From: Colwellia sp. MB3u-45
Lineage (GTDB): Bacteria; Pseudomonadota; Gammaproteobacteria; Enterobacterales; Alteromonadaceae
NCBI RefSeq assembly: GCF_014077005.1
Contig: NZ_JACGVC010000035.1
Coordinates: forward strand, 1 to 64,000
Length of the DNA stretch: 64,000 nucleotides
Direction: 5' to 3'
Shown here: piece after piece, positions 26,317-36,024 of the stretch
How the letters are laid out: the number at the start of each line of letters is the position of its first letter
How positions within the stretch are numbered: position 1 is the stretch's first letter
Program-made: the position numbers and the translations under genes
The notes under the pieces: model-generated
Seen by the model: the letters and a program-made list of their open reading frames with translations, nothing else
Told to the model about the DNA's origin: nothing
The model's database searches: none

Positions 26317-26838
26317 TTAAAGCTGCTCTCGTAAAATTAGTTGTTTTCCGGTTTGGCTAAATTCTACTCTTTTTAGCGCGCTCATGCCCAATAGAATTTC
26401 ATCAGCCGCCATGCTGGGGTTAATATTTGCTGCTATATCATACAAATAAATATTACCTATGCGTAACTCGTTTATTTGCGTGGTAAAGACGGTAATAATG
26501 CCATTGGCGGTTTGCACACGTTGTTGCCCTTGCGCTTGCAGGGCTAAATTTTCTGCAATATGGGCCGGAATTGACACTTGTGTTGCGCCAGTATCCAGTA
26601 AAAATGTAACCTGGCGGCCATTAATAGCCCCGTTGGTTACATAATGCCCTTGGCGGTTTTGTTCTAAGGTAACGGCGGCTTTACCATTGGCTTGCATTGA
26701 AAGCTTAGGGTCTTGATTGGGATTATATTGTCCGTCTAACAAGTCTTGAAAAATAAAAACTAATAAGGCGATGCCAAGCACCCAAGCTATCCAGACAAAA
26801 CCTTTGCCAAAATTTGCTGTTGTGTCATTTTCAGTCAT
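26317..26838 (-). CDS. Membrane-anchored retropepsin-like aspartic protease
   Basis: A 173-aa protein with one N-terminal membrane segment (FVWIAWVLGIALLVFIF, about residues 10-27) and a single-domain clan AA aspartic protease. The active-site motif FLLDTGATQVSIP is near residue 98 and the second conserved block is EILLGMSALKRVEF. It matches the TIGR02281-type family of proteobacterial retropepsin-like proteins, whose substrates are mostly unknown. The domain should face the periplasm. It lies immediately upstream of nadC in the same direction and probably shares its transcript. Confidence 0.82.
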   Translation of the reverse strand: MTENDTTANFGKGFVWIAWVLGIALLVFIFQDLLDGQYNPNQDPKLSMQANGKAAVTLEQNRQGHYVTNGAINGRQVTFLLDTGATQVSIPAHIAENLALQAQGQQRVQTANGIITVFTTQINELRIGNIYLYDIAANINPSMAADEILLGMSALKRVEFSQTGKQLILREQL

Positions 26839-26924
26839 TTATGTCCAACTCTTAGGTTAATCTGTTTGGTATATCTTGTTCTGTTGTCCACTTTACTATG
26901 TAATAGTATCAGGATAAACAATCG

Positions 26925-27530
26925 GTGAATTATTGTATGTCATCTTTGCCAAATGATCGAAAAAATAGCGCTGAACTGAGCATTAAAAAAGGTTGGCTTA
27001 GTGGCGTTGAAATTCAACCGTCGAGCCACTTTGAGCCTAGAGCCGAAAATGAAACCGTGAGTTTATTGGTTGTGCACAATATTTCATTGCCACCGGGGCA
27101 ATTTGGCGCTGACCACATCACGAATTTTTTTCTGGGTAATTTAGACCCAAGCATAGATCCTTACTTTGAAAGTATATACCGCCTACGTGTATCCGCGCAT
27201 TGCCTTATTCAGCGTGACGGTAATATTGTGCAATATGTTTCGTTTAACGATAAAGCTTGGCACGCTGGCCTGTCGTGTTATCAAGGTCGAGAAAAGTGTA
27301 ATGACTTTTCAATTGGTATTGAGCTAGAAGGGACTGATGATATTCCTTATACTGAAGTACAATATCAGCAGCTTAGCCGAGTGAGTCAGAGCTTAATCGG
27401 TACTTATGCCGGCTTAGAAAATAACATTGTTGGTCATAGTGACATTGCGCCGGGCCGTAAAACAGACCCTGGGGCGGCGTTTGATTGGCCAATTTTTAGA
27501 GCATTATTAATACAAAAGCGGTCAGTTTGA
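26925..27530 (+). CDS. ampD: 1,6-anhydro-N-acetylmuramyl-L-alanine amidase AmpD
   Basis: This cytoplasmic zinc amidase cleaves the lactyl-amide bond of recycled anhydromuropeptides; its loss induces AmpC beta-lactamases in other species. The 201-aa sequence has LLVVHNISLPPGQFG (first Zn His), RVSAHCLIQRDG, WHAGLSCYQGREKCNDFSIG and GHSDIAPGRKTDPG (second His and Asp ligands). GTG 26925 follows AGGA by 10 nt; ATG 26937 is an alternative that would shorten the protein by four residues. It is divergent from the protease-nadC pair and is followed by ampE. Confidence 0.94.
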   Translation: MNYCMSSLPNDRKNSAELSIKKGWLSGVEIQPSSHFEPRAENETVSLLVVHNISLPPGQFGADHITNFFLGNLDPSIDPYFESIYRLRVSAHCLIQRDGNIVQYVSFNDKAWHAGLSCYQGREKCNDFSIGIELEGTDDIPYTEVQYQQLSRVSQSLIGTYAGLENNIVGHSDIAPGRKTDPGAAFDWPIFRALLIQKRSV

Positions 27531-27605
27531 GGCTGTCAGCTGTCAGTAAAAACAAACATCAACTGTGAGTTGGGAATAACTGATAGCTGACAGCTTAAGA
27601 CTTAC
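27520..27605. repeat. Copy of the GCTGTCAG/CTGACAGC intergenic repeat family
   Basis: GGCTGTCAGCTGTCAG and, 40 nt later, GATAGCTGACAGCTTAAG can pair into a long hairpin. The stretch AGCTGTCAGTAAAAACAAAC followed by ATCAACTG is a near match to the reverse complement of 52966-52990, proving common origin. It lies between ampD and ampE, overlapping the ampD end. Confidence 0.75.
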
Positions 27606-27663
27606 AGCTAATAAAACGTAGCTGAAGAGCTAAGATTTTTTTAAAAACATAGGATAATTAAAA

Positions 27664-28545
27664 ATGAGCTTAATTAGTTTGTTAATTGCACTAGCTGCTG
27701 AGCGTTACTTGTCGTCAAGTGCTTGGCAGTTTAATACCTTGTACCAACGATATATGGCGGTAATTAAGCAAACTAAGTTGCTGGCTAATTATCGACATTC
27801 TGCACTGTTAAGTTATGCAGTAATTTTTATTCCTGTACTAGGTTGTCATTTTCTATTGGCACAAGTGGATAACGCTTTACTGTATTTAATTGCCTCCACC
27901 TTAATATTGATTGTTTGCTTTGGTTGCATGAAAACGCGCGAGGCTTATAAAAGCTATTTACAATCAGCTTTTAAAGGTGAATTAACCAGTTGTGAGTTGC
28001 ATCACTTGCAACTACAACAAGATAAAAATATTGCTGACATGGACTTTGGCCAAACAATGGTTTGGTTAAATTATCGTTACTTTATCGCGGTTATGCTGTT
28101 TTTCGTTTTATTCGGTGCGGCAGGTGCATTGTTTTATCGCCTATTAACTACGGTAAATGAAAGTGTTAACGCGCAAAACTCTGCTGTGGATGTTGAGGAT
28201 GAAGATAGCGAAGAGCGGGCTATTGACGACGGCGATGAAGGTGATAAAGCAACGCAACAATTATTATTTTGGGTTGATTGGCTGCCGGTTAGGCTGGTTG
28301 CTTTTGGTTATATGTTTGTTGGCCATTTCTCAAAAGCCATGCCGGCTTGGATAGATAACTTATTTGAATTTGAAAAAACGCCAAGCCAAGTCTTAATAAG
28401 TGTTGCTCAAATGTCGGAAGACTTTATGGTTGACGCGGATGACTATACTGCAGGGCCTTGTTTATTAGTAAAATTAGCCAAACGTACCTTGTTACTATTT
28501 CTAGCGGTAATAGCGGTATTAACCTTAACCGGTATTATTTCTTAG
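27664..28545 (+). CDS. ampE: Inner-membrane protein AmpE
   Basis: AmpE is a multi-spanning inner-membrane protein encoded beside ampD and linked genetically to beta-lactamase induction; its exact activity is unclear. The 293-aa protein begins MSLISLLIALAAERYL, the family start. It has hydrophobic segments near residues 45-95, 133-160 and 270-290, with an acidic stretch (VEDEDSEERAIDDGDEGD) before the last part. The position 133 nt after ampD, with repeat DNA in between, fits. Confidence 0.87.
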   Translation: MSLISLLIALAAERYLSSSAWQFNTLYQRYMAVIKQTKLLANYRHSALLSYAVIFIPVLGCHFLLAQVDNALLYLIASTLILIVCFGCMKTREAYKSYLQSAFKGELTSCELHHLQLQQDKNIADMDFGQTMVWLNYRYFIAVMLFFVLFGAAGALFYRLLTTVNESVNAQNSAVDVEDEDSEERAIDDGDEGDKATQQLLFWVDWLPVRLVAFGYMFVGHFSKAMPAWIDNLFEFEKTPSQVLISVAQMSEDFMVDADDYTAGPCLLVKLAKRTLLLFLAVIAVLTLTGIIS

Positions 28546-28590
28546 TTTTAACTTAAACTAAATTAAAGAAAAGAGAAAAAAGAGAAGTTT

Positions 28591-28694
28591 TAAGCTGTCA
28601 GTGCTCAGCTGTCAGCTTAAAACCAAAGCCAAGTTTAATCGTCTACCCATATAGCTAAACTCTTGTTACTGAAAGCTGACAGCTTAAAACTTAC
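28591..28694. repeat. Copy of the GCTGTCAG/CTGACAGC intergenic repeat family
   Basis: TAAGCTGTCAG and CAGCTGTCAGCTTAAAA on the left pair with GAAAGCTGACAGCTTAAAAC on the right, and the block AAGCCAAGTTTAATCG links it to the copy at 25327-25410. The rest of the 416-nt ampE-pdhR gap before 28870 shows no gene. Confidence 0.7.
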
Positions 28695-28876
28695 CGCTTA
28701 GAACATAAAACTACCTGTTATCATTTAATTTTCATTTCCACGAAGTGAAATCGAAATCGTTTATTCACGCTGCTACACCGATATCACGAAACTACTTAAG
28801 TCGCGTAATTGATTATAAATCACCCACAGTGTTTACAACGCTAAAGGCATTTGTTACATTATATTCGAAATTATCA

Positions 28877-28893
28877 AATTGGTAAGACCAATT
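28877..28893. promoter_or_regulatory. PdhR operator
   Basis: AATTGGTAAGACCAATT is a perfect 7-bp inverted repeat around AAG and matches the PdhR-box pattern ATTGGTnnnACCAAT known from E. coli. It lies about 70 nt before the pdhR start, so pyruvate-responsive autoregulation of pdhR, and of aceEF by read-through, is expected. Confidence 0.92.
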
Positions 28894-28961
28894 GACCAAG
28901 GTATTTGGAAGTAAAGCCAGTGGCTTTAGATACCTAATAGTGCAATAACAAAGGATTTTAT

Positions 28962-29747
28962 ATGTCGATTCCGAGTATTAAAAAGCCGGTAAAGCAAGCT
29001 AAGTTGTCAGATATTATTTTGGCTCAGCTTGAGACTATGATCCTAGAAGGTAGTGTGAAGCCGGGCGAAAAATTACCGGCAGAGCGAGAACTGGCTAAGC
29101 AGTTTGATGTTTCGCGTCCTTCGTTACGTGAAGCCATGCAAAAGTTAGAAGCAAAAAATTTAGTCACTCGTCGTCAAGGTGGCGGCACTTATGTTAGTGA
29201 TAAGATTTTAAGTGGACTGTCAGACCCACTATTTGCCCTAATGGCGAACAATAAAGAATCACAATTTGATTTATTAGAGTTTCGCCATGGTATTGAGGGT
29301 ATGTCAGCCTATTATGCGGCTATGCGTGGTACTCAAGCTGACTTTGAAGAAATTCAGCGGAAACATGACAGTATTGGCACCGCGCAATTGGATGACAATT
29401 ACCGGCTTGAAGCTGAAGCGGTTTTTGGTTTTTACATTGCTATATGCGCCGCGAGCCACAATGCGGTTATTCTGCATTTAGCCCAGAGTATGGCGCCATT
29501 GTTGATTGACAACATTGAGAAGAATTTAACTATATTGGCTAAGCGACCTGACGTGTTTAGCCAAATATCTGATTATCGTACACGTTTAATGAGTGCGATT
29601 GTCAGTGGCAAGCCCCAAATTGCTTGGGGAGCTAGCCATCGCCATTTAGCCTTCATTGAAGAAGTGCTATTAAAAATGTCGCAGGAAAATAGTCGTATGG
29701 AACGCTCAATACGCAGAATGAAACGACCGAAAACTGTCAGCAATTAA
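28962..29747 (+). CDS. pdhR: Pyruvate dehydrogenase complex repressor PdhR
   Basis: A GntR/FadR-type repressor that releases its operator when pyruvate is bound. It has 261 aa with a winged helix-turn-helix at about residues 12-80 (LPAERELAKQFDVSRPSLRE, then RRQGGGTYVSD). An all-helical FCD effector domain follows, with the metal and ligand residues typical of the family. AAAGGA lies 8-13 nt before the ATG. A perfect PdhR box is found upstream and aceE-aceF downstream, the same arrangement as in E. coli. The Lys/Arg-rich tail (RRMKRPKTVSN) is slightly extended. Confidence 0.94.
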   Translation: MSIPSIKKPVKQAKLSDIILAQLETMILEGSVKPGEKLPAERELAKQFDVSRPSLREAMQKLEAKNLVTRRQGGGTYVSDKILSGLSDPLFALMANNKESQFDLLEFRHGIEGMSAYYAAMRGTQADFEEIQRKHDSIGTAQLDDNYRLEAEAVFGFYIAICAASHNAVILHLAQSMAPLLIDNIEKNLTILAKRPDVFSQISDYRTRLMSAIVSGKPQIAWGASHRHLAFIEEVLLKMSQENSRMERSIRRMKRPKTVSN

Positions 29748-29896
29748 AAAATGAATGCTTGCCAAGTGCATGATTTATTACTTGAACGGTATAGGTGTGA
29801 TAAAAAATTACTACGAATTAACGTTATCTGTTTAATAACAGCTATCTTTAAACCACTAAATTTACTTAACAAACAACAACTGGAGACTAAGTAATT

Positions 29897-32572
29897 ATGT
29901 CTGAGCTCCCAAATCTAGATATTGATTCAATGGAAACCCAAGAATGGTTAGAATCAATGGAGTCTGTGTTAGAAAACGAAGGGCCGGAACGCGCTCATTT
30001 TCTACTTGAAAAGTTAATCGATAGAGCCCGTCGTAGCGGTACACATTTACCGTTTGACGCCAAGACGGCTTATGTAAACACCATTCCTCCAGGGTTAGAG
30101 CCGCATATGCCGGCTGACCAAACCATAGAGGCACGTATTCGTGCTGCTATTCGTTGGAATGCGTTAGTTTTGGTATTACGTGCCTCTAAAAAAGATTTAG
30201 ACCTAGGTGGCCATATTGGCAGCTTTGCATCTTCTGCTATGTTATACGATGTTGGCTTTAACCATTTCTTTAAAGCCGCTTCTGAAAAAGATGGTGGCGA
30301 CTTTATTTTTGCCCAAGGTCATATCTCTCCAGGTATTTATGCTCGTGCTTTTATGGAAGGACGATTAACCGAAGAGCAAATGAATAATTTCCGCCAAGAA
30401 TGTGATGGCAAAGGCTTATCGTCATATCCTCATCCGCATTTAATGCCAGACTTTTGGCAGTTTCCTACGGTTTCAATGGGCTTAGGTCCACTACAAGCTA
30501 TTTATACCGCACGTTTTCTTAAATATTTAACTGACCGTGGTATTAAAGACTGTTCAGACCAACGGGTTTATTGTTTCCTAGGTGACGGTGAAACAGATGA
30601 GCCTGAATCACTAGGTGCTATTGGTTTAGCAACACGTGAAGGTTTAGATAATTTAACTTTTATTATCAACTGTAACTTACAGCGCTTAGATGGCCCTGTT
30701 CGTGGTAACGGTAAAATTATTCAAGAGCTTGAAGGCACATTTCGCGGCGCAGGCTGGGAAGTGGTAAAAGTTATTTGGGGTTCTTACTGGGATGCGTTAA
30801 TTGCCCGTGACACTTCAGGTAAATTATTACAGTTAATGAGTGAAACCGTTGACGGTGAATACCAAAACTGTAAAGCCAAAGGGGGTAAATACACCCGCGA
30901 GAACTTCTTCAATAAATACCCTGAAACTGCTGCACTAGTGGCGAATATGTCAGATGAAGATATTTACCGTTTAAACCGTGGTGGTCATGATCCAGTGAAA
31001 GTTTATGCGGCTTATAAAAAAGCCCAAAACACTAAGGGTCGCCCAACCGTTATCTTAGCTAAAACGGTTAAAGGTTTTGGTTTAGGTGCTTCAGGTGAAG
31101 CCTTAAATATTGCTCATAACGTGAAGAAAATGGACCTTGATTCGCTTAAGCATTACCGTGATCGTTTCAATATTCCAGTTAGTGATGAAAATATTGCTGA
31201 TTTACCTTTCTTCAAGTTCTCAGAAGAAAGTGAAGAGTTTCAGTACATGAAAGCACGCCGAGAAGCCTTAGGCGGTTCATTACCTGCACGTCGTCAGCAA
31301 GCCGAAGAGTCACTTGATATTCCAGCATTAAAAATATTTGAGCCGATTTTAAAAGGCTCAGGTGAACGTGAAGTATCTTCAACCATGACTTTTGTTCGGG
31401 TACTTAACAGCTTATTAAAAGACAAGAAAATTGGTAAGCGTATTGTGCCTATTATTCCTGACGAAGCGCGTACTTTTGGTATGGAAGGTTTATTCCGCCA
31501 AGTAGGTATTTATGCTAGCGAAGGTCAAAAATATGTGCCACAAGATGCTGACCAAGTCGCTTATTACCGTGAAGACAAGAAAGGCCAAGTGTTACAAGAA
31601 GGGATTAACGAGCTAGGTGCTATGGCGTCTTGGGTTGCTTCAGGTACTTCTTATTCAACGTGTAACGCGACCACTATTCCATTCTACATTTACTACTCAA
31701 TGTTTGGTTTCCAACGTGTGGGTGATTTAGCATGGGCCGCGGCTGATAGCCAAACGCGCGGTTTCTTATTAGGTGCTACTGCCGGTAGAACCACGCTTAA
31801 TGGTGAAGGTTTACAACATCAAGATGGTCATTCACACGTACAAGCGGGTTTAATTCCTAACTGTGTGACTTACGATCCAACTTACGGTTATGAAATTGCC
31901 GTTATTGTGCGTGAAGGTTTACGTCGTATGTATGAAGAAAATGAAAATATTTTCTTCTACTTAACGCTAATGAATGAAAACTATCAACATCCGGCGATGC
32001 CAGAAAACAAAACAGTTGAAGATGAAATCATTAAAGGTATTTACCAACTTGAACGCGTTGAAGCTAAAAAAGCTAAAGCGAATGTGCAATTAATGGGCTC
32101 AGGTACTATTTTACAAAAAGTGCGTCAAGCTGCACAAATTTTGTCAGCAGACTATGGTGTATCAAGTGATGTTTATTCAGTAACTTCGTTTAATGAATTA
32201 GCCCGTGAAGGCCAAGCAGTAACGCGCTGGAATATGTTACACCCAGAAAGTAAGCAACAAACAGCCTATATTTCTAAGGTAATTACGAGCGATAAAGGCC
32301 CAGCGATTGCCGCAACTGATTATGTTAAAAACTATTCTGATCAAGTACGTGCTTATATCAATACTGAGTATCGTGTTCTAGGTACTGACGGTTTTGGTCG
32401 TAGTGACAGCCGTGATAATTTGCGTCAACATTTTGAAGTGGATCAAAACTACATTGTTGTTGCTGCACTTTATGAATTGGCTAACCGTGGTGATATTAAA
32501 CACGCTGTGGTAAGTGAAGCGATTAAACGCTTTAATATTAACGCTGACAAACTTAACCCGCTTTACGCGTAA
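29897..32572 (+). CDS. aceE: Pyruvate dehydrogenase E1 component
   Basis: This homodimeric thiamine-diphosphate enzyme decarboxylates pyruvate and reductively acetylates the E2 lipoyl group. The 891-aa length is normal for AceE. The ThDP motif starts GDGETDEPES near residue 230 and ends in INCNLQRLDGPV. DLGGHIGSFASSAMLYDVGF and FIFAQGHISPGIYARAF are active-site blocks. GGAGACTAAGTAATT precedes the ATG. It lies 149 nt after pdhR and 25 nt before aceF. Confidence 0.97.
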   Translation: MSELPNLDIDSMETQEWLESMESVLENEGPERAHFLLEKLIDRARRSGTHLPFDAKTAYVNTIPPGLEPHMPADQTIEARIRAAIRWNALVLVLRASKKDLDLGGHIGSFASSAMLYDVGFNHFFKAASEKDGGDFIFAQGHISPGIYARAFMEGRLTEEQMNNFRQECDGKGLSSYPHPHLMPDFWQFPTVSMGLGPLQAIYTARFLKYLTDRGIKDCSDQRVYCFLGDGETDEPESLGAIGLATREGLDNLTFIINCNLQRLDGPVRGNGKIIQELEGTFRGAGWEVVKVIWGSYWDALIARDTSGKLLQLMSETVDGEYQNCKAKGGKYTRENFFNKYPETAALVANMSDEDIYRLNRGGHDPVKVYAAYKKAQNTKGRPTVILAKTVKGFGLGASGEALNIAHNVKKMDLDSLKHYRDRFNIPVSDENIADLPFFKFSEESEEFQYMKARREALGGSLPARRQQAEESLDIPALKIFEPILKGSGEREVSSTMTFVRVLNSLLKDKKIGKRIVPIIPDEARTFGMEGLFRQVGIYASEGQKYVPQDADQVAYYREDKKGQVLQEGINELGAMASWVASGTSYSTCNATTIPFYIYYSMFGFQRVGDLAWAAADSQTRGFLLGATAGRTTLNGEGLQHQDGHSHVQAGLIPNCVTYDPTYGYEIAVIVREGLRRMYEENENIFFYLTLMNENYQHPAMPENKTVEDEIIKGIYQLERVEAKKAKANVQLMGSGTILQKVRQAAQILSADYGVSSDVYSVTSFNELAREGQAVTRWNMLHPESKQQTAYISKVITSDKGPAIAATDYVKNYSDQVRAYINTEYRVLGTDGFGRSDSRDNLRQHFEVDQNYIVVAALYELANRGDIKHAVVSEAIKRFNINADKLNPLYA

Positions 32573-32597
32573 TTAAGACTAGATAAGGAATTAACAA

Positions 32598-34280
32598 ATG
32601 TCTGATATTGAAAAAATTCTAGTCCCAGATGTCGGTGGCGATGAAGTAGAAGTTATCGAAATATGCTTTGCAGTCGGCGATAGTTTAGAGGCTGACGAAG
32701 GTATTATTACGGTTGAAACAGATAAAGCCTCAATGGATATTCCAGCTCCGTTTGCTGGTGAACTTGTTGCCCTGTCAGTTAAAGTGGGCGATAAGATCAA
32801 AGAAGGTGATGTGATTGCCGAGATGAAAGGTACAGCAACAGCATCGACTGAAGCACCAGCAGAAGTTGCAGCTGAGCCAGAAGCTGAAGCAGCAAAAGAA
32901 GAAGCACCTGCAGCCGAGCCAACGCCAGAAAAATCGCCAGAAAAAGCGCCTGTTGCGGCTGCCAGTAGTGAAGTTATCGACATCCTAGTACCTGATATTG
33001 GTGAAGATGGTGAAGTTGACGTTATTGAAGTTTTGGTGGCTGTTGGTGATGTTATTGAAGCTGAAGATGGCTTGATCACCCTAGAAACTGATAAAGCGAC
33101 TATGGATGTACCGTCACCGCATGCCGGAACGGTAAAAGAAGTTTTCATTAATACCGGTGATAAAGTTAAGCAAGGCTCTATTGTTATTAAACTTGAAACT
33201 TCATCGGGTGCATCGGGTGCACCTGTTGACGTTGATGAGCCTGTAGCAGAACCAGTAGCGGCTCCAGTGGCCGCTCCTGTAGCACCAGCACCGGCGGCTA
33301 AAAAGCCAGCGCCAGTGCCACATCATCCACAAGTGGGTCTAACCAATGCGGGTGCTATTTATACTTCACCTTCAATTCGTCGTTTAGCACGTGAATTTGG
33401 TGTTGATTTATCATTAGTTAAAGGTACTGGCCGTAAAAACCGTATTTTAAAAGAAGATGTGCAGTCATATGTTAAATATGAATTGTCTCGTCCAAAAGCA
33501 AATGCGGGTAGTTCAGTAGCGTCTGGAGAAGGTGGTTTACAAGTTGTTAGCGCGAAACAAATTGATTTCTCTAAGTTTGGTGAAGTTGAAACAAAAGCAC
33601 TAACACGTATTCAGAAAATCTCTGGACCATTTTTACATCGTAACTGGGTCACTATTCCACATGTAACCCAATTTGATGAAGCTGATATCACGAATGTTGA
33701 AGCCTTCCGCAAAGAGCAAAACGTTATTTGTGAAAAGCAAAAGCTGGGTTTTAAAATTACGCCACTGGTGTTTATTTTAAAAGCAGCAGCAGATGCACTG
33801 CGTACTTTCCCAGTATTCAACTCTAGTTTGAGTGCCGATGGTGAAAGCTTGATCCTTAAAAAGTATATTCACATTGGTGTGGCAGTTGATACACCTAATG
33901 GCTTGGTTGTGCCCGTGGTACGTGATGTTGATCAAAAAGGTATTCACCAGTTATCACGTGAATTACTTGAAATCAGTATGAAAGCACGTGACGGCAAGCT
34001 AAAAGCAAATGATATGCAAGGCGGTTGTTTTACTATTTCAAGCCTTGGCGGTATTGGTGGTACAGCATTTACGCCAATTGTTAACGCGCCAGAAGTAGCA
34101 ATTTTAGGTGTTTCTAAATCAGAAATGAAACCTAAGTGGAATGGTAAAGACTTTGAGCCTAAGTTAATGTTGCCATTGTCTATGTCCTACGACCATCGTG
34201 TAATTGACGGCGCGTTAGCGGCGCGGTTTACTGTACACCTAGCGGGCGTAATGAGTGACATCAGAAAACTCATTTTATAA
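32598..34280 (+). CDS. aceF: Pyruvate dehydrogenase E2, dihydrolipoyl acetyltransferase
   Basis: AceF forms the core of the complex and passes the acetyl group from lipoate to CoA. The 560-aa chain has two lipoyl domains (lipoyl-lysine motifs ETDKASMDI and ETDKATMDV, Lys near 42 and 166), separated by Ala/Pro/Glu-rich linkers. A peripheral-subunit-binding domain (TSPSIRRLAREFGVDLSLV, about 255-290) and the catalytic domain follow, ending with SYDHRVIDGALAA, where His and Asp of HRxxDG are catalytic. E. coli has three lipoyl domains; two are common in other gammaproteobacteria. It lies 25 nt after aceE. Confidence 0.97.
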   Translation: MSDIEKILVPDVGGDEVEVIEICFAVGDSLEADEGIITVETDKASMDIPAPFAGELVALSVKVGDKIKEGDVIAEMKGTATASTEAPAEVAAEPEAEAAKEEAPAAEPTPEKSPEKAPVAAASSEVIDILVPDIGEDGEVDVIEVLVAVGDVIEAEDGLITLETDKATMDVPSPHAGTVKEVFINTGDKVKQGSIVIKLETSSGASGAPVDVDEPVAEPVAAPVAAPVAPAPAAKKPAPVPHHPQVGLTNAGAIYTSPSIRRLAREFGVDLSLVKGTGRKNRILKEDVQSYVKYELSRPKANAGSSVASGEGGLQVVSAKQIDFSKFGEVETKALTRIQKISGPFLHRNWVTIPHVTQFDEADITNVEAFRKEQNVICEKQKLGFKITPLVFILKAAADALRTFPVFNSSLSADGESLILKKYIHIGVAVDTPNGLVVPVVRDVDQKGIHQLSRELLEISMKARDGKLKANDMQGGCFTISSLGGIGGTAFTPIVNAPEVAILGVSKSEMKPKWNGKDFEPKLMLPLSMSYDHRVIDGALAARFTVHLAGVMSDIRKLIL

Positions 34281-34309
34281 GTTACCTGAATAAGTCAGTG
34301 AGATAAGAT

Positions 34310-34350
34310 AAAGTGGGTAAAGTAATTAATTTTCACTTTACCCATTTTTT
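34310..34350 (+). terminator. Rho-independent terminator after aceF
   Basis: TGGGTAAAGT (34314-34323) pairs with ACTTTACCCA (34335-34344) and TTTTTT follows. A-rich bases before the stem can pair with the U-run. It separates aceF from lpd, so lpd probably also has its own promoter in the 34351-34521 stretch, though none is clear. Confidence 0.87.
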
Positions 34351-34521
34351 GCACATATTTACTGATTTAAAGATGGCGATCTTTGTGCGCTTTAAGTAAG
34401 ATCGCAAACAAGTACAATAGAGTAATATGCTGAAAATATTAATGGTTAATGCTGTTAATAAAAGCTCGGCAAATATAGGCTGGCAACACCAGCAATAAAC
34501 ACATAAATTTTTGAGGTTAGC

Positions 34522-35952
34522 ATGAGTAACGATATTAAAACTCAAGTAGTAGTTTTAGGTGCAGGTCCTGGCGGCTATTCAGCAGCATTTCGCGCAGCAG
34601 ATTTAGGTTTAGACGTAGTGATAGTTGAAAACCGTGAAACGCTTGGTGGCGTGTGTTTGAATGTGGGTTGTATCCCATCAAAAGCACTTTTACACGTAGC
34701 TAAAGTTATTGACGATGCAGCAGCAATGGCATCTCATGGCGTTACTTTTGGTGCACCTAAAATTGATTTAGACAAAATTCGTGGCTGGAAAGAAAGTGTT
34801 GTTGGTCAATTAACTGGTGGTTTAGGCGGTATGGCTAAAGCCCGTAAAGTTAAAACGGTATTTGGTTACGGTAAATTTACTTCAGATAAAACTGTTGAAG
34901 TAGAAGGCGCTGATGGCAAAACGACGATCACTTTTGATAATGCGATTATTGCCGCAGGTTCATCAGTAGTTAATTTACCTTTCGTACCTACTGAAGACCC
35001 ACGTGTTATCGACTCAACCGGTGCTTTAGAGCTGAAAGATATACCCGGCGAAATGTTAGTACTTGGTGGTGGCATTATTGGCCTAGAAATGGGTACAGTT
35101 TATAGAGCCTTAGGCTCAAATGTTTCAGTGGTAGAGTTTGCTGATCAGTTAGTCCCAGCTGCCGATAAAGATATTGTTCAAGCTTACACTAAGTTTAACA
35201 GTAAAAAATTCAACATCATGTTGTCAACCAAAGTGGTTGCTGTTGATGCGAAAGATGACGGCTTGTATGTTACTTTTGAAGGTAAAAATGCCCCGAAAGA
35301 ACAAGTACGTTACGACAAAATTTTAATGGCTGTTGGCCGTAAGCCAAACGGTCACTTAGTTGCTGCAGATAAAGCGGGTGTTAATGTTGATGAACGTGGC
35401 TTTATCAACGTAACTAATGAGTTACGTACTAATGTTGCTCATATCTTCGCTATTGGTGATGTTATTGGCCAACCTATGCTTGCGCATAAAGCGGTACATG
35501 AAGGACATTGCGCTGCTGAAGTTATCTCTGGTAAGAAACATACTTTTGAACCGCGTTGTATTCCATCAGTGGCTTATACCGACCCAGAAATGGCTTGGGC
35601 TGGCGTAACAGAACGTGAAGCAAAAGAGCAAGGTTTAAATGTTGAAGTGTCTAACTTCCCTTGGGCTGCTTCTGGTCGTGCTATTGCTTCTGCGCGTACT
35701 GAAGGTAAAACTAAGATGATTTTCGACAAAGAAACTGGCCGTGTTTTAGGTGGTGCTATTGTCGGTATTAACGCCGGTGAAATGCTAGGCGAAATTTGTT
35801 TAGCGATTGAAATGGGCGCAGATGCTGAAGATGTTGGTTTAACTATTCATGCTCACCCAACCTTAAATGAATCAATCGGTCTAGCGGCAGAGATTTTTGA
35901 AGGTTCAATCACTGATTTACCGAATGCGAAAGCAGTGAAAAAGAAAAAATAA
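34522..35952 (+). CDS. lpd: Dihydrolipoyl dehydrogenase (E3)
   Basis: This FAD enzyme reoxidises dihydrolipoamide for the pyruvate and 2-oxoglutarate dehydrogenase complexes. It has 476 aa, the usual length. The N-terminal FAD motif is VLGAGPGGYSAAFRAADLG and the redox disulphide is in GGVCLNVGCIPSK (Cys near 45 and 50). The NAD motif is LGGGIIGLEMG and the C-terminal HAHPTLNES carries the catalytic His-Glu pair. AGGTTAGC precedes the ATG. A terminator separates it from aceF, as fits a gene shared by several complexes. Confidence 0.97.
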   Translation: MSNDIKTQVVVLGAGPGGYSAAFRAADLGLDVVIVENRETLGGVCLNVGCIPSKALLHVAKVIDDAAAMASHGVTFGAPKIDLDKIRGWKESVVGQLTGGLGGMAKARKVKTVFGYGKFTSDKTVEVEGADGKTTITFDNAIIAAGSSVVNLPFVPTEDPRVIDSTGALELKDIPGEMLVLGGGIIGLEMGTVYRALGSNVSVVEFADQLVPAADKDIVQAYTKFNSKKFNIMLSTKVVAVDAKDDGLYVTFEGKNAPKEQVRYDKILMAVGRKPNGHLVAADKAGVNVDERGFINVTNELRTNVAHIFAIGDVIGQPMLAHKAVHEGHCAAEVISGKKHTFEPRCIPSVAYTDPEMAWAGVTEREAKEQGLNVEVSNFPWAASGRAIASARTEGKTKMIFDKETGRVLGGAIVGINAGEMLGEICLAIEMGADAEDVGLTIHAHPTLNESIGLAAEIFEGSITDLPNAKAVKKKK

Positions 35953-35996
35953 TTAGTTAATGTAAGCTTTAACTTAACTGTTAAGTGCATTAATTG

Positions 35997-36024
35997 AAAA
36001 GCCAGCAACACTGCTGGCTTTTTT
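35997..36024 (+). terminator. Rho-independent terminator after lpd
   Basis: A perfect 11-bp stem (AAAAGCCAGCA and its complement) with a 4-nt loop ends in a run of six T, 45 nt after the lpd stop. Confidence 0.95.

Noticed and set aside
32591-33148. A long Ser/Thr/Ala-rich frame on the - strand inside aceF
   Set aside because: It is the antisense shadow of the repetitive lipoyl and linker region.
34351-34521. A lpd promoter (TTTAAG with TACAAT at 16 nt)
   Set aside because: The match is weak and comparable combinations occur by chance in this AT-rich DNA.
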